This document shows, in pieces, positions 5,462 to 9,169 of a stretch of DNA of 9,169 bases. A model generated the notes under the pieces. That model did no database searches. It was not told the origin of the DNA and saw nothing but the letters and a program-made list of their open reading frames with translations. The stretch spans positions 1 to 9,169 of the forward strand of contig SLAN01000083.1 of the NCBI GenBank assembly GCA_007126865.1, given 5' to 3'. Position 1 is the first letter of the stretch; every line of letters starts with the position of its first letter. The stretch is from Spirochaetales bacterium. GTDB lineage: Bacteria > Spirochaetota > Spirochaetia > DSM-27196 > SKKC01. A program made the position numbers and the translations under genes.

Positions 5462-6316
5462 GTGAATCGAATTGTCGTAGCTACGCTACTTGTGTTTCTC
5501 CTGCCTGTTGCGGGTGTCTTTGCTGCCGGTGAGGCCGAAGATGCCGCCGGAGACGTCGAGTTGGTCTACGTAGAGTGGGCGGACGCGATCGCAACAACGT
5601 ATGTTGCTCAAGTCGTTCTGGAAGAGATGGGGTACAATGTCGACCTGGTTTCGGTCAGCGCCGCCGCGATGTGGGAAGGCGTTGCCTCCGGGGATGCTGA
5701 CGCTATGCTCGCGGCATGGCTGCCCGGCACCCATGGCGAGTATCTCGAACAGACCGAAGATCGGGTGGATGTGCTCAGTCCGACCGTGGAAGGTGCACGC
5801 ATCGGGTTGATGGTACCAACCTATGTCGAAGCCGACAGCATTTCAGACCTGAACGGTTATGCCGGCGAGTTCGGCGGTGAGATCATCGGAATCGATCCGG
5901 GCGCCGGCATTATGGCGGCTGCCGAAAACGCGATCGATGCGTATGGTCTCGACTACGAGCTGATCGAAGGCAGCGACGCCACTATGACCGCAAGCCTTGA
6001 CGCCGCGTACGCCAACGAAGAGTGGATCGTGGTTACCGGCTGGACACCACACTGGAAAGAGGCTGCCTACGAGTTGAAGTATCTCGATGATCCGGAGGGA
6101 TCGTTCGGTGGCGAAGAGGTCGTCGCCGCGGTTGCGCGCGAAGGACTGGCCGAGGAGATGCCGGAGGTGCACGCATTCCTGGACAACTTCTATTGGACCA
6201 TCGACGAGCTTGGTGAGATCCTGCTTTGGAACGAAGAGGACGGCGCCGAACCGCGCGAAACCGCCGAGCGTTGGGTCTCAGAGAACCGCGACACTGTTGA
6301 GTCCTGGATTCCCTGA
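5462..6316 (+). CDS. Glycine betaine/choline-type ABC transporter substrate-binding protein
   Basis: A 284-residue exported binding protein of the OpuAC/ProX/ChoX type, which captures quaternary ammonium compounds such as glycine betaine, proline betaine or choline for an osmoprotectant ABC importer. Residues 1-22 form a signal peptide (NRIVVATLLVFLLPVAGVFA) cleaved near FAA-GEAE; there is no lipobox cysteine, so it should be periplasmic. Family signatures include EWADAIATTYVAQVVLEEMG (38-57), AAMWEGVASGDADAMLAAWL (68-87) and VVTGWTPHW (190-198). Trp39, Trp86 and Trp194 sit where choline/betaine binders place the aromatic cage; this is inferred from spacing. The mature protein is strongly acidic, as in organisms of saline habitats. 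No permease or ATPase gene is adjacent, so its partners must lie elsewhere. Its own promoter and terminator mark it as monocistronic. Confidence 0.88.
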   Translation: MNRIVVATLLVFLLPVAGVFAAGEAEDAAGDVELVYVEWADAIATTYVAQVVLEEMGYNVDLVSVSAAAMWEGVASGDADAMLAAWLPGTHGEYLEQTEDRVDVLSPTVEGARIGLMVPTYVEADSISDLNGYAGEFGGEIIGIDPGAGIMAAAENAIDAYGLDYELIEGSDATMTASLDAAYANEEWIVVTGWTPHWKEAAYELKYLDDPEGSFGGEEVVAAVAREGLAEEMPEVHAFLDNFYWTIDELGEILLWNEEDGAEPRETAERWVSENRDTVESWIP

Positions 6317-6341
6317 TTTGGATGCAAAGAGCACAAATACG

Positions 6342-6366
6342 ACCGCGCCTCCGGGCGCGGTTTTTT
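6342..6366 (+). terminator. Intrinsic terminator after the betaine-binding protein gene
   Basis: A perfect 8-bp GC-rich stem, ACCGCGCC (6342-6349) and GGCGCGGT (6354-6361), with a TCCG tetraloop, followed by five more T residues. It begins 25 nt after the stop codon. There is no T-run on the other strand, so it does not serve the converging deacetylase gene, for which I see no terminator between 6367 and 6451. Confidence 0.95.
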
Positions 6367-6451
6367 GTAGCTCGTTTGTCACCTGGCGATCCGTTACGCC
6401 GCAGTGACAGGCATCGGCGCATGGACACCCCGTCGCATCGCCGGTGTGGCG

Positions 6452-7693
6452 CTACCGGCCGGCAGCGACTTCGCCGGCGGCGCGGATAATGAGCGGTTCG
6501 CTGTTCGGTGTCACTTCGACTACCAGATCCCTTCCGCTCGGAAGATCGGCCGCAAGCCCGCCGACAAGCTCGATCGGGATCGCACCTACCTCGTCGCGTG
6601 CCGAGAGGCGCACCGTCAGCGGGACACCGACGCGATTCGCTCGCTCATCCCCTGAGATAGCCACCGACACCTCGTGTTCTCCGAGCGCCTGGAGCTCGAT
6701 CTCCGCACGTTCGCGGTGTCTGATGTAGGCGGCGACCTCACCGAACGGTGCTATCCATAGGTCCCGGCTCTGCAGCCCTTCGATAATCGCGGCCAGGTCG
6801 ATCGGCCTGATCGGCTGCCAACCGATACGCGGGGGGCCGAGCGAGCCGTCGTCGATGCCGTGCAAGGTCACGACAGCCCAGCCTCCCTCGGCGTACAGAG
6901 CTTCGGCCAGCTCGATCCAATCCTCGGGAGGATCTACCGGCCGAACCCCGATCGCATTGATTTTGTAAAGATCCGGCGGCGTCGCGCTCGATGGATTCGT
7001 CTCATGAAGTGAGCGGTATTGATCGGGTATTGCCGCCCCGCCTCGCGCGGCGATGTACACCTCTTCGGCGATCGCCCGGACTTCGCTGGTGCTGCGAAAG
7101 TAGGGCCACGACATCGAAACCACCTCGACGTCGGAGAGCTTCTCTTCAATTCGACGGCGCGATTCGGTCAGCTCGTACTCCGCATCGGCCCCGGAACGAC
7201 TCAAATCGGCGTGGGTCGCCCCGTGTGCCCCGATCTCGTGACCGGCTTCGGCGAGCTCGGCGGCCTCGTCCCACGACATGAGCCGACGGACCGTACCGCT
7301 GTCGTTCCATACTCCGCGATTCATCAGATGGCTGATAATGAAGAATGTTCCGCGAACGCCGTACTCCTCGAGTACCGGAGCGCCGAGGGCGTACTGATCC
7401 CATGTGCCGTCGTCGAAGGTAATGCTCGCCGCCCCACCGGCGAATCCTCGCCAGGTGGCGATCTCCACATCGAGCGAGTCCTTCAGCGATGGCTCTTCGG
7501 GTTGTGGTTCCGGTCTCGGCTCGGGAGTCGGCTCAGGGATCGGTTGCGGCTCGGCGGCGACTTCCGGTGGCTCCTCGCGCGCCTGCATGGCCGCGCACGC
7601 GATTACGAATACCGCTATCACAATGCAGAGCCCTGCAATCTTGATATAGGCCGGACAGCGATACGCGTGGAACTTCCGGAATAGCACACCCAC
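6452..7693 (-). CDS. Polysaccharide deacetylase (CE4/NodB) lipoprotein
   Basis: A 413-residue metal-dependent deacetylase of carbohydrate esterase family 4, acting on N- or O-acetylated glycans at the cell surface. Residues 18-33 form a lipoprotein signal ending in VIAC (Cys33 lipidated), followed by a Pro/Glu-rich spacer of PEP repeats (48-68) that holds the domain away from the membrane. The catalytic domain has ITFDDG (91-96, base Asp94 and metal Asp95), the metal motif HGATH (157-161), SWPYF (195-199, the variable third motif, without its Arg), and VTLHGI (275-280, His278). A beta-rich tail (about 330-413) of unknown role follows. The GTG start at 7693 has no Shine-Dalgarno but lies 7 nt after a -10 hexamer. 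GTG 7687 is an alternative start. The glycan substrate cannot be told from sequence. Confidence 0.88.
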   Translation of the reverse strand: MGVLFRKFHAYRCPAYIKIAGLCIVIAVFVIACAAMQAREEPPEVAAEPQPIPEPTPEPRPEPQPEEPSLKDSLDVEIATWRGFAGGAASITFDDGTWDQYALGAPVLEEYGVRGTFFIISHLMNRGVWNDSGTVRRLMSWDEAAELAEAGHEIGAHGATHADLSRSGADAEYELTESRRRIEEKLSDVEVVSMSWPYFRSTSEVRAIAEEVYIAARGGAAIPDQYRSLHETNPSSATPPDLYKINAIGVRPVDPPEDWIELAEALYAEGGWAVVTLHGIDDGSLGPPRIGWQPIRPIDLAAIIEGLQSRDLWIAPFGEVAAYIRHRERAEIELQALGEHEVSVAISGDERANRVGVPLTVRLSARDEVGAIPIELVGGLAADLPSGRDLVVEVTPNSEPLIIRAAGEVAAGR

Positions 7694-7714
7694 CGCCTAT
7701 ACCGTATGGGCGGT
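7692..7714. promoter_or_regulatory. 23-bp near-perfect palindrome over the deacetylase -10 and start codon
   Basis: On the plus strand the arms ACCGCCTATAC (7692-7702) and GTATGGGCGGT (7704-7714) are complementary at 10 of 11 positions around a single central C (7703). The dyad covers the -10 hexamer (7701-7706) and reaches the GTG start codon (7691-7693). A protein bound here would block RNA polymerase, so it reads as a repressor operator. No regulator gene is adjacent. Confidence 0.65.
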
Positions 7715-7729
7715 TGCTGCTCCTGTCAA
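7701..7729 (-). promoter_or_regulatory. Sigma-70-type promoter of the deacetylase gene (leaderless)
   Basis: On the minus strand a consensus TTGACA (7724-7729) and TACGGT (7701-7706) are 17 nt apart. The -10 ends 7 nt before the GTG start codon (7691-7693), so the predicted transcript begins at or within one base of the GTG. The promoter sits after the VOC gene stop (7766), making the deacetylase separately transcribed. Confidence 0.65.
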
Positions 7730-7765
7730 ATGACGTACCCGGAAACCGACTCGCGCGAGCACCCG

Positions 7766-8155
7766 CTATGAACGCATCCGCGTACCGCGACGTACCAGCT
7801 GCAACCCGACGCCGTACGGATCGCGCAGCATGATCATCGAATCGTCACCGACTTCCTTATACTTCTCGGCGACCGTTGCGCCGGCGGCTACGAGCTCTTC
7901 CGCGGCGGCGCGCGGGTCTTCGACCTCGAAGGCTACGTGCAGTGCGAGCGGGTCGGTGGCCGCGAAATCGATACGGCCGGCGTTCTCGTTATTGTACAGC
8001 TCGAACACCACTGTACCGCCGGCGTCGGCGAGAAACGCCATAGCCCCGGGAACCTCGCGCACTACGTGAAGCCCGAGATGCTCGACGTACCACGCGACCG
8101 CTGCATCGCGGTCGGGAACGTTCAGCGCGACATGCTCGAATGCTGCTTTAATCAT
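7766..8155 (-). CDS. VOC-superfamily (glyoxalase/bleomycin-resistance fold) protein
   Basis: A 129-residue single-unit VOC protein with paired beta-alpha-beta-beta-beta modules. It opens with FEHVALNVPDRDAAVAWYVE, typical of lactoylglutathione-lyase-like proteins, and ends with MLRDPYGVGLQLV. Likely metal ligands are His8, Glu52 (VVFELY) and His73 (LALHVAFEV); the fourth position, usually Glu, is Gln119, so metal binding or chemistry may differ from glyoxalase I. The ATG at 8155 is preferred over the overlapping GTG at 8158 because GGAGG (8162-8166) lies 6 nt before the ATG but only 3 nt before the GTG. The ATG shares its last base-pair position with the aminotransferase stop (TGATG), so translation is coupled. 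Substrate is unknown. Confidence 0.82.
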   Translation of the reverse strand: MIKAAFEHVALNVPDRDAAVAWYVEHLGLHVVREVPGAMAFLADAGGTVVFELYNNENAGRIDFAATDPLALHVAFEVEDPRAAAEELVAAGATVAEKYKEVGDDSMIMLRDPYGVGLQLVRRGTRMRS

Positions 8156-8867
8156 CACTTTCCTCCGTAACGGCTCAGGCGCTGCAGCCGCTCCAGCGCC
8201 GCTTCGAGTGTCTCGCGTTTCTTCGCGAAATGGAAGCGGATGTATCGCCGCTCATCCTCACGGAAGAAGCTCGAGCCGGGAACGGCGGCGACTCCGATCT
8301 CACGAACGAGCCACTCGCAGAACTCCGTGTCGGAGTCCCACCCGAAGCCCGATATGTCAACCATGACGTAGTACGCCCCTTCGGGAGGTGTGCAGTGCAG
8401 TCCTGCGGCGGATGCAGCGGAACGTATATTGGTTCGGCGCCCGAGAGTATGGCGTCGGCGGTGTAGTTCTCGTAAAACGGGGAGAAGACGATCACCTTCT
8501 CTCCCGGGTTGCAGACGGTCATCATCGAGACCATCATCGCCTCGGTACTGCCGCACGTGACTACGATATTCCGGTCCGGATCGATCTCGATCCCCATGCA
8601 GCGGGACTGCTTCGCCGCGAGCGCGGAGCGAAACCGCGGCGCACCCCACGTTACCGCAAATTGATGCGGACCCGTGCCGCTCACGCGCTCGAGGGCGTCG
8701 GTCAGTTCCCGCGGAGGAGGAAAATCGGGGAACCCTTGCGAGAGGTTTATAGCTCCGTACTGGTTCGAAAGCCGCGTCATGCCGCGGATAACCGATTCGG
8801 TGAAGTGCTCGAGCCGTTCGTTCAGCGGGCGCATGTGCGGCATCGTACTACGAGCGGGCCGGGACAT
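8155..8867 (-). pseudogene. Class I/II PLP aminotransferase with an internal deletion and frame change
   Basis: Two frames carry the two ends of one fold-type I aminotransferase of the aspartate/kynurenine/methionine aminotransferase group. From 8867 one frame gives INLSQGFPDFPPP (40-52), NIVVTCGSTEAMM (100-112) and VIVFSPFYENY (125-135), then AEPIYVPLH. Near 8399-8415 homology jumps to another frame, GLHCTPPEGAYYVMVDISGF, ending with YIRFHFAK, which holds the substrate-binding Arg, and a stop at 8155-8157. Relatives are about 385-390 residues; the two parts total about 235. About 150 central residues are missing, including NPTG, the PLP-binding Asp/Tyr and the SLSKT lysine, so it cannot be catalytic. 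The first frame runs on to a stop at 8175. It follows the oxidoreductase gene by 15 nt and overlaps the VOC start. An assembly error would also explain it. Confidence 0.85.
8162..8166 (-). promoter_or_regulatory. Ribosome binding site of the VOC gene inside the aminotransferase tail
   Basis: GGAGG lies in the last codons of the aminotransferase and 6 nt before the VOC ATG at 8155. It decides the start and shows the VOC gene is translated as the downstream member of the operon, whatever the state of the aminotransferase. Confidence 0.8.
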
Positions 8868-8888
8868 CTACCGGCCGGACATCTACCG
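8862..8888. repeat. Short direct repeat at the oxidoreductase-aminotransferase junction
   Basis: GGACATCTACCG occurs at 8862-8873 and again at 8877-8888, a 15-nt period that covers the stop codon of the upstream gene and the start of the aminotransferase. A second short repeat, TCGAGCCCTG, lies at 8891-8900 and 8908-8917. They look like small slippage duplications. Confidence 0.7.
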
Positions 8889-9169
8889 CATCGAGCCCTG
8901 AAGCTCGTCGAGCCCTGCGGAACCGGGGTGCAGCCGCTCGTACGGAATATCGCCGAGCGGCGTATCGCTCGTCTCCGACAGCTCGTGCATCTCCGGCCGG
9001 TCCGCGTGACGGTGGAGAAGGCCGGTGAGAACCTCTCCCCGCTGGTAACCGCGTTGAATACACTCGTGGGCGGCGACCGCGTCCGACGGATCGAAGTCTT
9101 CGGTGCTCACCTGCCGGGCGTGGTCGCGCGTGTACTTGTAGCTCTTCGTCGAGCCTTCGTGGTCGTTGA
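8883..9169 (-). CDS. 2-oxoacid:ferredoxin oxidoreductase, beta subunit, C-terminal part
   Basis: Minus-strand translation from the right edge gives 94 residues beginning NDHEGSTKSYKYTRDHARQ and ending ELQGSMR before a TAG at 8883-8885. (N)DHEGSTKS(Y/F)xY is a hallmark of the thiamine-diphosphate-binding beta subunit of pyruvate/2-oxoglutarate/branched-chain 2-oxoacid:ferredoxin oxidoreductases, which decarboxylate a 2-oxoacid to acyl-CoA and reduce ferredoxin in anaerobes. The visible part follows the active-site domain; the N-terminal two thirds, including cysteine and TPP motifs, lie outside the window. Which 2-oxoacid is used cannot be told. An aminotransferase gene 15 nt downstream would supply 2-oxoacids from amino acids, so the operon probably served amino-acid fermentation (inference). 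Confidence 0.78.
   Translation of the reverse strand, partial: NDHEGSTKSYKYTRDHARQVSTEDFDPSDAVAAHECIQRGYQRGEVLTGLLHRHADRPEMHELSETSDTPLGDIPYERLHPGSAGLDELQGSMR

Noticed and set aside
8175..8867. Programmed frameshift producing a full aminotransferase
   Set aside because: A frameshift could join the frames but cannot restore the roughly 150 missing residues with the PLP lysine.

Overview
The window is about 9.2 kb of GC-rich bacterial chromosome carrying housekeeping and accessory metabolism. There are no mobile elements, CRISPR arrays, rRNAs or tRNAs that I can see. Three things point weakly to a free-living member of the Spirochaetota: the signal peptide of the binding protein ends in FAAGEAE, a style common in that phylum; glycolysis appears to use a pyrophosphate-type phosphofructokinase; and an NAD-dependent GH4 glycosidase sits beside it. 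No phylogenetic marker is present, so this placement is inference.

Left part (1-984, minus strand): a PQQ-type sugar dehydrogenase that has lost its 5' end and runs off the left edge, directly behind a complete YhhN/lysoplasmalogenase-family membrane protein. A divergent promoter region with a perfect 60-bp tandem duplication follows. Then come two plus-strand genes that look like an operon (1219-3924): a pyrophosphate-type 6-phosphofructokinase and a divergent GH4 glycosidase. Between them lies a short 15-bp tandem repeat.

Middle part: a small YdeI/OmdA-like protein (minus, 3957-4223) converges on the GH4 gene. It diverges from an SMP-30/gluconolactonase-family lactonase (plus, 4446-5345). 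A monocistronic glycine betaine/choline-type ABC transporter substrate-binding protein follows (5462-6316), with a clear promoter, a strong Shine-Dalgarno and a textbook intrinsic terminator. No permease or ATPase is nearby.

Right part, all minus strand: a 2-oxoacid:ferredoxin oxidoreductase beta subunit (partial, right edge), a broken class I aminotransferase and a VOC/glyoxalase-fold protein form an apparent operon. A separately promoted CE4 polysaccharide deacetylase lipoprotein lies downstream of it. The aminotransferase keeps its N- and C-terminal thirds but has lost about 150 central residues, including the PLP lysine, with a frame change.

The most notable signals are not new protein families. 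(1) Two deletion-type gene ruins lie in one 9-kb window. (2) Several first genes have a -10-like hexamer 6-7 nt before the start codon and no Shine-Dalgarno, which suggests leaderless mRNAs, while internal genes and two other genes have good Shine-Dalgarno sites. (3) Two long, near-perfect inverted repeats lie over the -10/start codon of the lactonase and deacetylase genes and look like operators. I see no clear evidence of a wholly undescribed multi-gene system.
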